Shown: positions 1 to 9,051, counted from the first letter of the stretch. The stretch is 64,000 nt of DNA from Arthrobacter sp. MAHUQ-56 (GCF_019710585.1 NZ_JAIFZQ010000004.1:248001-312000); one strand, 5' to 3'. Notes: generated from the letters alone by a model not told the origin. A program made the numbers and translations.

Positions 1-261
1 ATCCGGGCACGGGGATCATGCGCAGTAAAATGCCCGGCACCGTCGCCAAAAAGGGACAGTCCGGGCACCAATGCGCCGCCACACTTTCGGCAGCCGGGAC
101 ACGGGATTTCCCCGTCAGAATCGGCTGCGAAATAAAGTGAAAATATCCGATGGCCTTCCCCGACCCCGGCTAATAGATCTCCACTGTAACCGTAGCGTTA
201 TAAAGGGGCCAACATTTTTGCATACCAGGTATTCTCCGGCGTTACCGGAACGGTATCCCGC
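1..261 (-). other. Intergenic region below tatD with structured RNA candidate
   Basis: No convincing gene lies here; the small plus-strand ORF at 71-364 overlaps the end of tatD and resembles nothing. Read on the minus strand, 128 to 90 folds as a 7-bp outer stem (GCAGCCG at 122-128 with CGGCTGC at 90-96) enclosing a 5-bp hairpin (101-105 with 111-115). Further along, a CCGGGCA segment (31-37) can pair with either of two TGCCCGG copies (3-9 or 62-68), a mutually exclusive arrangement. A short inverted repeat, TACCG-GAA-CGGTA, sits at 243-255 just after the tatD stop, and TATAAC (minus, 197-202) is a possible -10 box. By inference this is the leader of the gene left of the window. In related actinobacteria tatD is often followed by rpf, whose leaders can carry c-di-AMP riboswitches, but I do not see that consensus in these bases. 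Confidence 0.45.
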
Positions 262-1164
262 TCAGGCCCATGAACCGTATGCCCGCACGGTATTTTCGCT
301 GATTCCGGCACAGAGACCGGCCAGGTCAGATCCTGTCAATTCCGCCATGGTCCGCACCGTGTAGGGAACCATGTAGCTGGCGTTGGGCTTGCCGCGATGC
401 GGGTGCGGGGTCAGGAACGGGGCATCGGTTTCCACCAGGAGAAGCCGGGGGTCCGCAACCGCCAGGGCGGAGCGGAGGTTCGCGGCATTCCTGAAGGTCA
501 GGGTGCCGGCGAACGACATCCACCAGCCTGCCTCATTGCAGGTCCTGGCCAGTTCCTCGTCGCCGGAGAAGCAATGGAACACCACCCGCTCGGGGGCGCC
601 CTCTTCGCGGAGCACCCGCACCACGTCGCCGTGCGCATCCCGGTCGTGGATCTGGAGGGTGAGGTCCAGGCGCTTGGCGATGTCGATGTGCCGGCGAAAG
701 GAGTACTCCTGGTGGGCCAGGCCTTCGCCTTCCGTGCGGAAGTAGTCGAGCCCGGTCTCGCCGATGGCACGGATACGTGGGTGGGCGGCGAGGCGTTCAA
801 TCTCCTCAAGCGCCGCCTCAAGGTGGCCGCGGGCGGCGTAGTGGGGAGCGTCGTTCGGGTGCAGCGCCACCGCCCCCAGGAGCCGGGGGTCCCGGTCCAC
901 TGCTTCCACGGTGAAGCGCGACGATTCCAGGTCGCAGCCCACCTGGACGGCGCCCTGGACGCCCACGGCCGCGGCGGCATCGAGGGCAGCCTTGATGCCT
1001 ACAGGCGCCTTGCCGTCGGGGAAGTCCAAATGGGTGTGGTTGTCCATGACGGGGACCGGAAGCGGCTCCGGGGCAGGAGGAAATTCCTTCCGGGGACGGC
1101 CTTCCAGTCCGGAAGCTTCGTCGGCGGGCGCCTGGTACGCGGCGGGAATCAGCGTATTGCACAT
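262..1164 (-). CDS. tatD: TatD family metal-dependent DNase/hydrolase
   Basis: TatD-family TIM-barrel hydrolase, 300 aa; members are divalent-metal nucleases implicated in DNA processing. The metal-binding HTH pair (H43, H45) follows a Pro-rich N-terminal extension of about 39 residues. Other metal or active-site landmarks are GETGLDYF, the LQIHDRDA and VFHCFSG histidines, and the acidic ETDAPFL motif near the C-terminus. The domain itself begins at MDN (residue 40), so an internal start is possible. I kept ATG 1164 because TAGGCT lies exactly 6 nt upstream (1171-1176), the spacing expected for a leaderless transcript. It diverges from the moxR operon. In related genomes tatD is usually followed by rpf and ksgA, which would lie outside the left edge. 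Confidence 0.93.
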   Translation of the reverse strand: MCNTLIPAAYQAPADEASGLEGRPRKEFPPAPEPLPVPVMDNHTHLDFPDGKAPVGIKAALDAAAAVGVQGAVQVGCDLESSRFTVEAVDRDPRLLGAVALHPNDAPHYAARGHLEAALEEIERLAAHPRIRAIGETGLDYFRTEGEGLAHQEYSFRRHIDIAKRLDLTLQIHDRDAHGDVVRVLREEGAPERVVFHCFSGDEELARTCNEAGWWMSFAGTLTFRNAANLRSALAVADPRLLLVETDAPFLTPHPHRGKPNASYMVPYTVRTMAELTGSDLAGLCAGISENTVRAYGSWA

Positions 1165-1170
1165 CCAAAC

Positions 1171-1176
1171 AGCCTA
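1171..1176 (-). promoter_or_regulatory. -10 box of leaderless tatD promoter
   Basis: TAGGCT ends 6 nt before ATG 1164 and no Shine-Dalgarno sequence is present, so transcription probably begins at or next to the start codon. Confidence 0.55.
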
Positions 1177-1326
1177 ACCGGCGGCAGATGCCCCCTAATC
1201 GCCGGAACATTCTGTCTGCCGCGGCAGTTGTCTTAGTAGTCTGGTACGAACACATGCGAACGCCCACCGACGGGCGCAGGCAGGCTTGCTGTCCCGTCCA
1301 GGTGAAACCGGGCTGAAAGGTTGCCG

Positions 1327-2421
1327 ATGGAACCCCACCGACGCACTGCCGACAATGTGAGCGCTCCGAACCTTAACCTGGCCGGCGTCGCAGATTCCGT
1401 GAGCCGCTTGAACGCGCACCGGCCTGACCCCATGGACGTGGAGGCGTTCCACGCCGCCAGCGAGCGCATCCTTTCCACCGTAAACACCGTGATTGACGGC
1501 AAATCCGACGCCGCCAGGCTGGCGCTCACCGTCCTGCTCGCCCAGGGGCACCTGCTGCTGGAGGATGTGCCAGGCGTGGGCAAGACCCTGCTGGCGAAGA
1601 CCCTCGCGCGCACCATCGACTGCACGGTCAACCGCATCCAGTTCACACCGGACCTGCTGCCGTCCGACGTGACCGGCGTATCCATCTACAACCAGTCCTC
1701 CCGGCTGTTCGAATTCCGACCCGGTGCCGTATTTGCGAACATCGTCATCGGCGACGAGATCAACCGGGCCTCCGCCAAGACGCAGTCCGCCCTGCTCGAA
1801 TGCATGGAGGAGCACCAGGTCACGGTGGACGGCACCTCCTACCGGCTCGATGAGCCATTCATGGTGGTGGCTACCCAGAACCCCATCGAGATGGAAGGGA
1901 CCTACCCGTTGCCGGAGGCCCAGCGCGACCGCTTCATGGCCCGGATCTCGATGGGCTACCCGGACAAGGACGCCGAAATCGAGATGCTGGAGACCCACCA
2001 GTCGGCCTCCCCGCTGGCGTCCGTGGCAGCCGTGGTGTCGGCCGCCGACGTCGCGTCGATGATCGCCACGGTGCAGCAGGTCTTTGTGTCGCAGTCGGTG
2101 AAGGAGTACACGGTCTCCGTCGGCCGGGCGACCAGGGAGAGCCCGCTGCTCCGGCTCGGCGCCAGCCCGCGTTCAATGTTGCAGCTGCTCAGGGCGGCCA
2201 AGGCCACGGCGGCACTGGATGGTAGGGACTTCGTCCTGCCGGACGACGTCCGGGAGGTCGCCGAAGCGGTCCTGGCGCACAGGATCATCCTTGACCGGAA
2301 GGCGGCCGGTGCGGGCGAAACACCGCACAGCGTGCTGCGGAACATCCTTTCCCGGCTGCCCGTCCCCCAGGACGCCCCCGGCTCCCGGGCCGCGGCGGTA
2401 GCCGGCAGCAGGAACCGCTGA
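1327..2421 (+). CDS. MoxR family AAA+ ATPase
   Basis: AAA+ ATPase of the MoxR class, 364 aa. It shows Walker A (VPGVGKT, about residue 82) and Walker B (IVIGDEINRA), plus the MoxR signature stretches TQNPIEMEGTYPLPEAQ and DRFMAR. MoxR proteins act as chaperone-like ATPases that mature or activate protein complexes, typically encoded beside DUF58 proteins. ATG 1327 is preferred over the in-frame TTG at 1321 because GAAAGG sits about 7 nt upstream. The next gene, a DUF58 protein, starts 10 nt after the stop and is followed by an overlapping transglutaminase gene, so the three form one operon. The substrate is not evident from sequence. Confidence 0.93.
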   Translation: MEPHRRTADNVSAPNLNLAGVADSVSRLNAHRPDPMDVEAFHAASERILSTVNTVIDGKSDAARLALTVLLAQGHLLLEDVPGVGKTLLAKTLARTIDCTVNRIQFTPDLLPSDVTGVSIYNQSSRLFEFRPGAVFANIVIGDEINRASAKTQSALLECMEEHQVTVDGTSYRLDEPFMVVATQNPIEMEGTYPLPEAQRDRFMARISMGYPDKDAEIEMLETHQSASPLASVAAVVSAADVASMIATVQQVFVSQSVKEYTVSVGRATRESPLLRLGASPRSMLQLLRAAKATAALDGRDFVLPDDVREVAEAVLAHRIILDRKAAGAGETPHSVLRNILSRLPVPQDAPGSRAAAVAGSRNR

Positions 2422-2431
2422 AGGCCGAACC

Positions 2432-3898
2432 ATGGCGCTGCTGGACAGACTTCCCCGGCACCTGTTCACCAGGCGCGGATGGGGCATGCTGGCGGCCGGT
2501 GCCTTTACCCTGGCCGCGGCCCAGGTCATGGGGCGCCGGGACCTGCTGACGCTGGCGGTCCTGCTGCTGGTGCTTCCGCTGGTGTCCCTGGCCGGCACGC
2601 GGCTGGTCAAGCCGCGGTTCCGGGTGTACCGGGAATTCAACCCGGCACCAGTCGAAACGTCCGCCCCCACAACCGTCAGCCTGGCGGTGGCCAGGACCGG
2701 CCCGGCCAGCGGGCCGGTGACCATGGAGGAACGGCTGCCCGTCCGTTTTGGCGAGACTCCCGCGTTCCGGTTCCCGTCCCGCTCCGCCGCCGGCGGCACC
2801 AGCCGATATGAATACCAGCTCCGGTCCAGCCAGCGCGGCCAGTTCCGGATCGGGCCTGTCACTGCCGAGTTCACCGACCCCTTTGGGCTGTCCCTGCACC
2901 GCCAGGCGATAGACGACGGCGACGTCCTCACCGTGACGCCGGCCGCCGTCGTGCTTCCCATGACCGGCCTGGCAGGCGCGCGGGGCAACGACGGCGTGAC
3001 GGCCACCCGCATCCGCGCCAACCCCAGCGATGACGACGTCATGACGCGTGAATACCGGCACGGCGACCCGATGCGCCGGGTGCACTGGGCCGCCACCGCC
3101 AGGCATGGAGCCCTGATGGTGAGGCAGGAGGAATCGGTCACCACGCCCGAGGCCACCATCATCCTGGACCACCGCTACGGGGCGTTTTCCGGCGGGGCCG
3201 GTTCTGCGGTGCCGGGGCTTGCCGGGCCGGACGGCCACGCGCTGGCCAGCAGCAAAGCGTTCGAATGGGCGGTGGTTGCCGCCATGTCCATCAGCGCACA
3301 CCTCGCGGAGCGCAACTATGGGCTGCGGCTGCTGGACGCCGGCGGGGAACCGGCGTTCCTCCACTCCCCCTCGGCGCCGGACCCTGCCGCCGAGGAATTC
3401 ACTGGAACGGCCGGGCTGCAGTCGGTCGCCGAGAGCCTGGCGGCCATCCAGCTGACCGGGGCACACCATGTGCGGCGGGACGGCGTCCTGGCCGACATCG
3501 CACGGAGGAACGGCGGCCGGCGGGGAGCCCAAGAAGTCCGCGGCCACGGCCACCCGGACCCTGGCCCGGCACCTTTCGACGACCACCTCATGGACAAGCT
3601 GTCCGCCCACCGGATGCGCGGCCCCCTGATCGCCGTGCTGGGAAGGGTCAGCGCCGAGGAGGCGTTGGCCCTGGCCCCCGCGGCCGCGTACGGAACCAAC
3701 GCCTTTGCGCTGGTGGCCGCGGAAAAGCCTGAGGAGTTCCAGGACGTCCTCGAAGTGCTGCGACAGGGCGGCTGGCGGGCGGCGGCCGTAACTCCACAGG
3801 TCAGCGTCGCCGCCGCCTGGAGCCAGTTCGACCAGGACCCCGCCCTGCCGGCGGCACCGGCCGCGGACGTCCGGCGTGGAGCGGGGATGCCGACATGA
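2432..3898 (+). CDS. DUF58 domain membrane protein
   Basis: 488-aa DUF58 protein. Two hydrophobic segments near residues 16-60 anchor it, followed by a beta-rich region and the DUF58 hallmark around residues 205-235 (YRHGDPMRRVHWAATAR, then LMVRQEES). DUF58 proteins have a von Willebrand A-like fold and are regular partners of MoxR ATPases. The gene has a GAAGG ribosome-binding site and its TGA stop overlaps the ATG of the transglutaminase gene by four bases, implying translational coupling. The C-terminal third is Ala/Gly-rich and poorly conserved in appearance. Molecular function of the family is not settled; a role with the downstream transglutaminase at the membrane is inferred from context. 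Confidence 0.92.
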   Translation: MALLDRLPRHLFTRRGWGMLAAGAFTLAAAQVMGRRDLLTLAVLLLVLPLVSLAGTRLVKPRFRVYREFNPAPVETSAPTTVSLAVARTGPASGPVTMEERLPVRFGETPAFRFPSRSAAGGTSRYEYQLRSSQRGQFRIGPVTAEFTDPFGLSLHRQAIDDGDVLTVTPAAVVLPMTGLAGARGNDGVTATRIRANPSDDDVMTREYRHGDPMRRVHWAATARHGALMVRQEESVTTPEATIILDHRYGAFSGGAGSAVPGLAGPDGHALASSKAFEWAVVAAMSISAHLAERNYGLRLLDAGGEPAFLHSPSAPDPAAEEFTGTAGLQSVAESLAAIQLTGAHHVRRDGVLADIARRNGGRRGAQEVRGHGHPDPGPAPFDDHLMDKLSAHRMRGPLIAVLGRVSAEEALALAPAAAYGTNAFALVAAEKPEEFQDVLEVLRQGGWRAAAVTPQVSVAAAWSQFDQDPALPAAPAADVRRGAGMPT

Positions 3899-6429
3899 CT
3901 GTTGCACCGGCCAGGCCGCAGGGCACCGGACAGGAAACCCCGCATCCGGCAGGACCCGGGGGCCGCAGGAGGGCGGGCGCTTATCCCTGGGCCATGGCGG
4001 TGTCCATTGCGGTGGCTGTCAGCGGGGCCGCGCTGTCCCTGAACGGTGTCCTGCGCGGCTGGAACTGGTATTGGGCCGTCCTGACAACCGTGGCGGCGGT
4101 CAGTTTCACCCTTGCCGCCCTGCGGTCCATCCGCGCGCAGCCCCTGCTGGTCACGGCGGGAGGCTTCCTTGCCCTGGGCGCTGTTTTGACCCTGACGTTC
4201 TTCCGCAGTTCAAGCATCCTGTGGATCATTCCCAGCGGCGCGAGTTTCCGTGACTTGGACCGGCTGATCAGGCGTGCCAGCGAGACGGTCCTGGCAGAGA
4301 CGGCACCGGTTGCGCCCAATGTGGGCATTGTGATGGTCATTTGTGCCGTGCTCGGCCTGGCTGTCATCCTCGTGGACGCTCTCGCCGTCCCGCTGGGCAT
4401 GCCGGCCGCCTCCGGGATGGGGCTGCTGGCACTCCTGGTGGTGCCGGCCATGATCAAGCCGCAGAGCGTGGGTCCGTGGAGTTTCGCCGTGACCGTGGCC
4501 GGGTACCTTATGGTCCTGGCCTGCAGCCAGTGGTTTTCGCCGGACGGCAGGATGCAGGCCAACTCCGCCCGCAGTCCCGGCATGCTGCGCCGGGCGGCAC
4601 TTACCGGCGCAGTTGCACTGACCGCCACTCTGGTCCTGCCGCTGGCCATCCCGGGTTTTGACCGCGGAACCTTTCCGCAGGGCTCCCGGCTGAACCCCTG
4701 GGGCGGCTCCACCGGCCTGAATCCCATGATCACCCTTGGCAACAGCCTCCGGACACCGGACGGCAGCGGCCGCATCACCTACGCCACCAGTTCGTCCGCG
4801 CCGCTCTATTTGCGCTCAGTCACGGTGGATAATTTCGACGGCGATTCCTGGGGCCCGGACGACCGCGCCGGGTCACGGCTTCCGCTCGCCGGCCGCATAG
4901 ACCCTGGTTACGCCGTGCTGGCCGATGAGCAGGTACGGCAGGTGACCGCCATAGAGACCGGATCGTTCAGCAGCCCCTACCTTCCCGCCCCCTACGCCCC
5001 GGAGACCATCCGCGGCCTGAGCGGCCAGTGGACGTGGGACCCCGCCACGCTCTCCATCAAGGGGACGGACACCACGTCGCGGCGGCAGGAGTATGTGGTT
5101 ACGTCTGCCGTGCCCAAGCTTTCGGCAGCCCTGCTCGCCCAGTCCTCAGGCGCTGCCCGCGGCATCCCCGACGACTTCACACGGATCCCGGGCAACGTTC
5201 CGGACATCGTGAAAAGCACTGCCAGGACAGTGGCCGGTTCCGCTGCCACCCCCTATGCCAAAGCAATCGCCATCCAGAAGTACCTGCGCTCGGCCGAGTT
5301 CACCTATTCGCTGCAGTCCCCGGTGCAGGGCGGCTACGACGGCAACGGGCTTTCCGTCCTGGCTGACTTCCTCCAGCAAAAGAGCGGCTACTGCATCCAC
5401 TACGCGTCAGCCATGGCCGTCATGGCCCGGCTGGAAGGGATCCCGAGCCGGATCGCGGTGGGCTATGCACCCGGCAGGTTGACGGGGGCTACGGCATCAG
5501 TGGCAGGGCAGGGCACCCTCCCCGAGTACGAAGCGGACGCCCGGGACGCCCATGCCTGGCCTGAACTGTACTTCCAGGGCCTGGGCTGGGTGCCCTTCGA
5601 ACCCACGCCTTCACGGGGCGTGGTTCCGGACTATGCCACCGAGGCGGCCGTTTCCTCAGTGCCGGATGCGCTTGGCAACAACGATGGCCTGGTGCCCGAT
5701 GCCGCACCCGCTCCCACGCCCGCCCCCAGCGCCGCTCCGCTGCCGGCCCCCGGGGCGGGCAACGGCGCCGGCGGTGACGCCCCGCTGCTGCCTTGGCTGC
5801 TGGGCACGGCAGCGGCGCTGGGAGCTGGCCTGGTGGCGGCCGCGCCACGCTTGGTCCGCACGGCCATCAGGGCACGGCGGCTGCGGCCGAAGCGCCCGGG
5901 CGATGCCGTCCCGCTGGCATGGAGCGAACTCCTTGACCTCGGCACGGACTACGGCCTGCCGCCCGGTGCCAGCGAGACGCCAAGGGCCTACGCCGCACGG
6001 TTCCGCCAGGCACTGCTGGGGGAAGCGGGCGGCATGGATGAACAGGCACGCCAGGTTGTCGCCTCCCTGACCGCGGGTTTCGAACGGTACCGGTACGGCC
6101 GGCCGGACCCCGCCGACGGCGCTGCAGGCTTGCTGCCTGCAGCGGACGTGCCGGATCCCGGCACCGGCGTGGCCGCGCTTGAAACAGCGCTGCGTGAAAA
6201 TGCCACCCTCCCCCGGCGCCTGCGTGCGGCCTGGCTGCCGCCGTCCGTCACGGAGCGCCTGGGCCGGCTGGCCGGCCTGCCGTTCCGGGTGGCCGGCAGT
6301 GCGGCCAGGAAGGTGGCAGCAGCCGCCGTGCACCGCCGGCGGCATGGCCGGGCGGAAATTCCGGCGCGGGTCACTCCAAGGCCAGGGCCTTCCGCTCCAG
6401 GCAGGCGTGCCGGCGGCACCCGAAACTGA
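3895..6429 (+). CDS. TgpA-type transmembrane transglutaminase-like protein
   Basis: 844-aa membrane protein with the DUF3488/TgpA N-terminal multi-pass domain (about six helices, residues 30-250), an extracytoplasmic transglutaminase-like core, another membrane helix near residue 630 and a C-terminal DUF4129-like segment (FERYRYGRPD). The catalytic Cys-His pair is intact: C500 in SGYCIHYASAMAV and H553 in DAHAWPELYF, with the following WPE acid. Pro/Ala-rich linker separates the core from the last helix. It overlaps the DUF58 gene by ATGA. The MoxR/DUF58/TgpA trio is widespread and suggests a membrane-tethered cross-linking or protease-like enzyme matured by the ATPase; the substrate is unknown. 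Confidence 0.92.
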   Translation: MTVAPARPQGTGQETPHPAGPGGRRRAGAYPWAMAVSIAVAVSGAALSLNGVLRGWNWYWAVLTTVAAVSFTLAALRSIRAQPLLVTAGGFLALGAVLTLTFFRSSSILWIIPSGASFRDLDRLIRRASETVLAETAPVAPNVGIVMVICAVLGLAVILVDALAVPLGMPAASGMGLLALLVVPAMIKPQSVGPWSFAVTVAGYLMVLACSQWFSPDGRMQANSARSPGMLRRAALTGAVALTATLVLPLAIPGFDRGTFPQGSRLNPWGGSTGLNPMITLGNSLRTPDGSGRITYATSSSAPLYLRSVTVDNFDGDSWGPDDRAGSRLPLAGRIDPGYAVLADEQVRQVTAIETGSFSSPYLPAPYAPETIRGLSGQWTWDPATLSIKGTDTTSRRQEYVVTSAVPKLSAALLAQSSGAARGIPDDFTRIPGNVPDIVKSTARTVAGSAATPYAKAIAIQKYLRSAEFTYSLQSPVQGGYDGNGLSVLADFLQQKSGYCIHYASAMAVMARLEGIPSRIAVGYAPGRLTGATASVAGQGTLPEYEADARDAHAWPELYFQGLGWVPFEPTPSRGVVPDYATEAAVSSVPDALGNNDGLVPDAAPAPTPAPSAAPLPAPGAGNGAGGDAPLLPWLLGTAAALGAGLVAAAPRLVRTAIRARRLRPKRPGDAVPLAWSELLDLGTDYGLPPGASETPRAYAARFRQALLGEAGGMDEQARQVVASLTAGFERYRYGRPDPADGAAGLLPAADVPDPGTGVAALETALRENATLPRRLRAAWLPPSVTERLGRLAGLPFRVAGSAARKVAAAAVHRRRHGRAEIPARVTPRPGPSAPGRRAGGTRN

Positions 6430-6431
6430 AA

Positions 6432-6470
6432 GGGCGCTGCCGGCCGGGGATGTCCCGGCCGGCAGCGCCC
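6432..6470. terminator. Bidirectional terminator between tgpA-like gene and gabD
   Basis: A perfect 17-bp GC-rich stem (6432-6448 with 6454-6470) around the 5-nt loop GATGT lies between the stops of two convergent genes. Confidence 0.85.
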
Positions 6471-6489
6471 GATCCTTCAGCCGTCAGGC

Positions 6490-7989
6490 CTACCCGGCGT
6501 AGGGGTCGGCGATGCCGATGTACTGGGTGTAGAGGTATTCCTCGATGCCTTCGAGGCCGCCTTCGCGTCCCAGCCCGGACTGCTTGACACCGCCGAACGG
6601 TGCCGCGGCGTTGGAGATGACCCCGGCGTTCAGGCCGAGCATGCCCGTCTCGAGCTTTTCGCCCATCCGGATGCCGCGGTTGAGGTCCTTGGTGAAGACG
6701 TAAGCCACCAGGCCGTACTCGGTGTTGTTGGCCAGACGCACCGCGTCGTCTTCACTGCTGAAGGTGATGATCGGCGCGACCGGGCCGAAGATTTCCTCGG
6801 ACAGGATCCGCGTGCCCTCCGTGACCCCGGAGAGGATGGTGGGCTGGTAGAAGTAGCCCGGGCCCTCCACCGGTCCGCCGCCCAGCACGGCCTTGGCGCC
6901 GGAGGCAACGGCGTCGGACACCAGTTCGTGGACCTTGTCCCGGCTCTTGGCGTCGATCAGCGGGCCCACCTTGGACTCCGGTTCGGTGCCCCGGGCGGTG
7001 GTCATTTCCTTCATCTTCGCGGCGAACTTCTCCGCGAACTCGCCGGCGACCGATTCGTGCACGATGAAGCGGTTGGCAGCAGTGCAAGCCTCGCCCATGT
7101 TCCGCAGCTTGGCCAGCATGGCCCCGGCGACGGCGGCGTCCAGGTCGGCGTCCTCGAAGACCACGAACGGGGCGTTGCCGCCCAGTTCCATCGAGGTGCG
7201 CAGCACGGTTTCGGAGGCGTCGGCCAGCAGGCGCCGGCCCACCTCGGTGGAACCGGTGAAGGACAGCTTGCGAAGACGGGAATCCTTGATCAGCGGCCCG
7301 GTGGTGGCACCGGCGGTTGAGGTGGGAATGACGTTCAGGACGCCGGCGGGCAGGCCGGCTTCCATCATGACGGCCGCGAACAGCTGGGAGGTCAGCGGCG
7401 TGAGGTTCGCGGACTTCAGCACCATGGTGCAGCCTGCGGCGACCGCGGGGGCGATCTTGCGGGTGGCCATGGCCAGCGGGAAGTTCCACGGCGTGATCAG
7501 CAGGCAGGGGCCCACCGGCTTCTTGGTCACCAGCAGGCGGGACTTGCCGTCCGGCGAGACGGAGTAGCGGCCGAACGCGCGGACGGCTTCTTCGGAGAAC
7601 CAGCGGAGGAACTCGGCGCCGTAGGTTACCTCGCCGCGGGCTTCGGCCAGCGGCTTGCCCATTTCCATGGTCATCAGCAGGGCGAAGTCCTCGGCCCGTT
7701 CGGTCACCAGGTCAAACGCCCGGCGCAGGATCTCGCCGCGTTCGCGCGGCGGGACTTTTGCCCAGGACTCCTGGGCCGCGGCGGCGGCGTCCAGGGCCGC
7801 GGCGCCGTCCTCGGGGCCGGCGTCGGCAATGCTCAGCAGCACTTTCCCGGTGGCGGGATCCTCGACGTCGAACGTCTTGCCCGAAGCGGCGTCGCGCCAC
7901 TCGCCGTTGATGAGCAGCCCGGTGGGAACGGAGGCCAGAAGCCGGCTTTCGCGCTCGGCGCTAACGGCAGGCTGTGCGGTGACAGTCAC
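6490..7989 (-). CDS. gabD: NAD(P)-dependent succinate-semialdehyde dehydrogenase
   Basis: 499-aa aldehyde dehydrogenase most like the GabD class, which oxidises succinate semialdehyde to succinate at the end of the GABA shunt. It has the cofactor region PWNFPLAM, the catalytic glutamate in MELGGNAPFVVF, the nucleophilic cysteine in GEACTAANRF, and the late motifs EEIFGPVAPI and FGGVKQSGLGREGG. Length is normal for the family. The start is GTG 7989 with GAGGGAG about 7 nt upstream. It stands alone, separated from rsmI by a strong terminator and convergent with the tgpA-like operon. Substrate assignment rests on overall resemblance; related aldehydes cannot be excluded. Confidence 0.88.
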   Translation of the reverse strand: MTVTAQPAVSAERESRLLASVPTGLLINGEWRDAASGKTFDVEDPATGKVLLSIADAGPEDGAAALDAAAAAQESWAKVPPRERGEILRRAFDLVTERAEDFALLMTMEMGKPLAEARGEVTYGAEFLRWFSEEAVRAFGRYSVSPDGKSRLLVTKKPVGPCLLITPWNFPLAMATRKIAPAVAAGCTMVLKSANLTPLTSQLFAAVMMEAGLPAGVLNVIPTSTAGATTGPLIKDSRLRKLSFTGSTEVGRRLLADASETVLRTSMELGGNAPFVVFEDADLDAAVAGAMLAKLRNMGEACTAANRFIVHESVAGEFAEKFAAKMKEMTTARGTEPESKVGPLIDAKSRDKVHELVSDAVASGAKAVLGGGPVEGPGYFYQPTILSGVTEGTRILSEEIFGPVAPIITFSSEDDAVRLANNTEYGLVAYVFTKDLNRGIRMGEKLETGMLGLNAGVISNAAAPFGGVKQSGLGREGGLEGIEEYLYTQYIGIADPYAG

Positions 7990-8118
7990 GATGACTCCCT
8001 CGTCAGTAGGGTTGTGGCAGCCCGTGCTGCGGCCGGAGTGACCGGGCTCATTGGGCTGATTAACAGCCAGACTACTGCCGGGCCCGCCCGGGGTCTACGC
8101 CGTTGCGCACTGCCAAAG

Positions 8119-8154
8119 CGCAGCCCTGCTGTGCAGCTGCACAGCAGGGCTGCG
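8119..8154. terminator. Terminator downstream of rsmI
   Basis: A perfect 36-bp palindrome at 8119-8154 can form a stem of about 16 bp with a minimal loop. It follows the rsmI stop on the minus strand and lies upstream of the gabD start, separating the two transcripts. Confidence 0.85.
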
Positions 8155-8169
8155 GGGCCTGCGGACCCG

Positions 8170-9045
8170 TCAGCGGGCGGCAAGGACCGCCGCGTACAGC
8201 TCCCGCTTGCTGACCCGCACGTCTTCAGCGACTGCCGCCACGGCTTCCTTGAGCCGGATGCCCTGGGCCATCAGCTCGGTGACTGCCGCCACGTGGTCCT
8301 CGGGGGTTCCGGCCGCCTGCTCGGGCGCGCCGCCCAGCACCACCGCGATCTCGCCGCGGACTTCAGTCGTTTCCGCCCAGTGCAGCAGCTCACCGACCGT
8401 GCCCCGGATGACTTCCTCGTAGGTCTTGGTCAGCTCCCGGCACACAGCGATGGGCCGGTCCGGGCCGAACCTTTCACGCAGGGCCCGCAGCATTGCTTCG
8501 AGCCGGTGCGGGGCCTCGAAGAACACCATGGTGCGGCGCTCCCCGGCCAGATCGGCCAGGCGCGAGGCGCGTTCGCCGGCTTTGCGGGGAAGGAAGCCCT
8601 CGAAGCAGAACCGGTCCGTCGGCAGGCCCGACAACGCCAACGCGGTGAGGACGGCGGAGGGGCCGGGGACGGCGGTGACAGGCAGCCCTGCAGCGATCGC
8701 GCCTTCCACCAGCCGGAAGCCAGGGTCCGACACTGACGGCATCCCGGCGTCGGTCACCATCACCAGCGTGCTGCCCGCCCGGACTTGATCCAGGAGGTCG
8801 GAGGTCCGGGACGCCTCATTGTGCTCGTGGTAGCTGATCACGCGGCCGGCGACGGTAACGCCCAGGCTCTGGACCAGGCGGTGGAGGCGGCGCGTATCCT
8901 CGGCGGCCACGATGTCAGCCGTGGCGAGCAGCTCGACCAAGCGGGCCGAGGCATCGCCCGTGTTCCCGATCGGCGTGGCGGCGAGCACGATGCGCCCCGC
9001 CGTTGAGGGTTCGGGAGCGGGGAGGGGGCTGGGGTTCTGGTCCAC
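8170..9045 (-). CDS. rsmI: 16S rRNA (cytidine(1402)-2'-O)-methyltransferase
   Basis: 291-aa SAM-dependent methyltransferase of the tetrapyrrole-methylase fold that methylates the 2'-O of C1402 in 16S rRNA. Diagnostic segments are LAATPIGNTGDAS, EDTRRLHRL, SYHEHNE, MVTDAGMPSVSDPG and AVPGPSA. The start is GTG 9045: TAGGCT lies 6 nt upstream (9052-9057) and there is no Shine-Dalgarno sequence, so the mRNA is probably leaderless. It diverges from pmt with overlapping promoter regions, the same rsmI/pmt arrangement I recall from Mycobacterium. Confidence 0.95.
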   Translation of the reverse strand: MDQNPSPLPAPEPSTAGRIVLAATPIGNTGDASARLVELLATADIVAAEDTRRLHRLVQSLGVTVAGRVISYHEHNEASRTSDLLDQVRAGSTLVMVTDAGMPSVSDPGFRLVEGAIAAGLPVTAVPGPSAVLTALALSGLPTDRFCFEGFLPRKAGERASRLADLAGERRTMVFFEAPHRLEAMLRALRERFGPDRPIAVCRELTKTYEEVIRGTVGELLHWAETTEVRGEIAVVLGGAPEQAAGTPEDHVAAVTELMAQGIRLKEAVAAVAEDVRVSKRELYAAVLAAR

Positions 9046-9051
9046 CCAACC

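Noticed and set aside
1..261. c-di-AMP (ydaO) riboswitch of an rpf gene
   Set aside because: Attractive by synteny, but the conserved GGGGUGAA-type and downstream core segments are not visible in these bases; only an unassigned structured element is claimed.
71..364. Plus-strand ORF of 97 codons at the left edge
   Set aside because: It overlaps the 3' end of tatD on the opposite strand, has no recognisable domain or ribosome-binding site, and runs through the stem-rich region; best explained as a chance frame in high-GC DNA.
2285..3907. 540-codon minus-strand frame opposite the DUF58 gene
   Set aside because: Gly/Arg/Gln-rich low-complexity product without a start context; the plus strand encodes the coupled MoxR/DUF58/TgpA operon.
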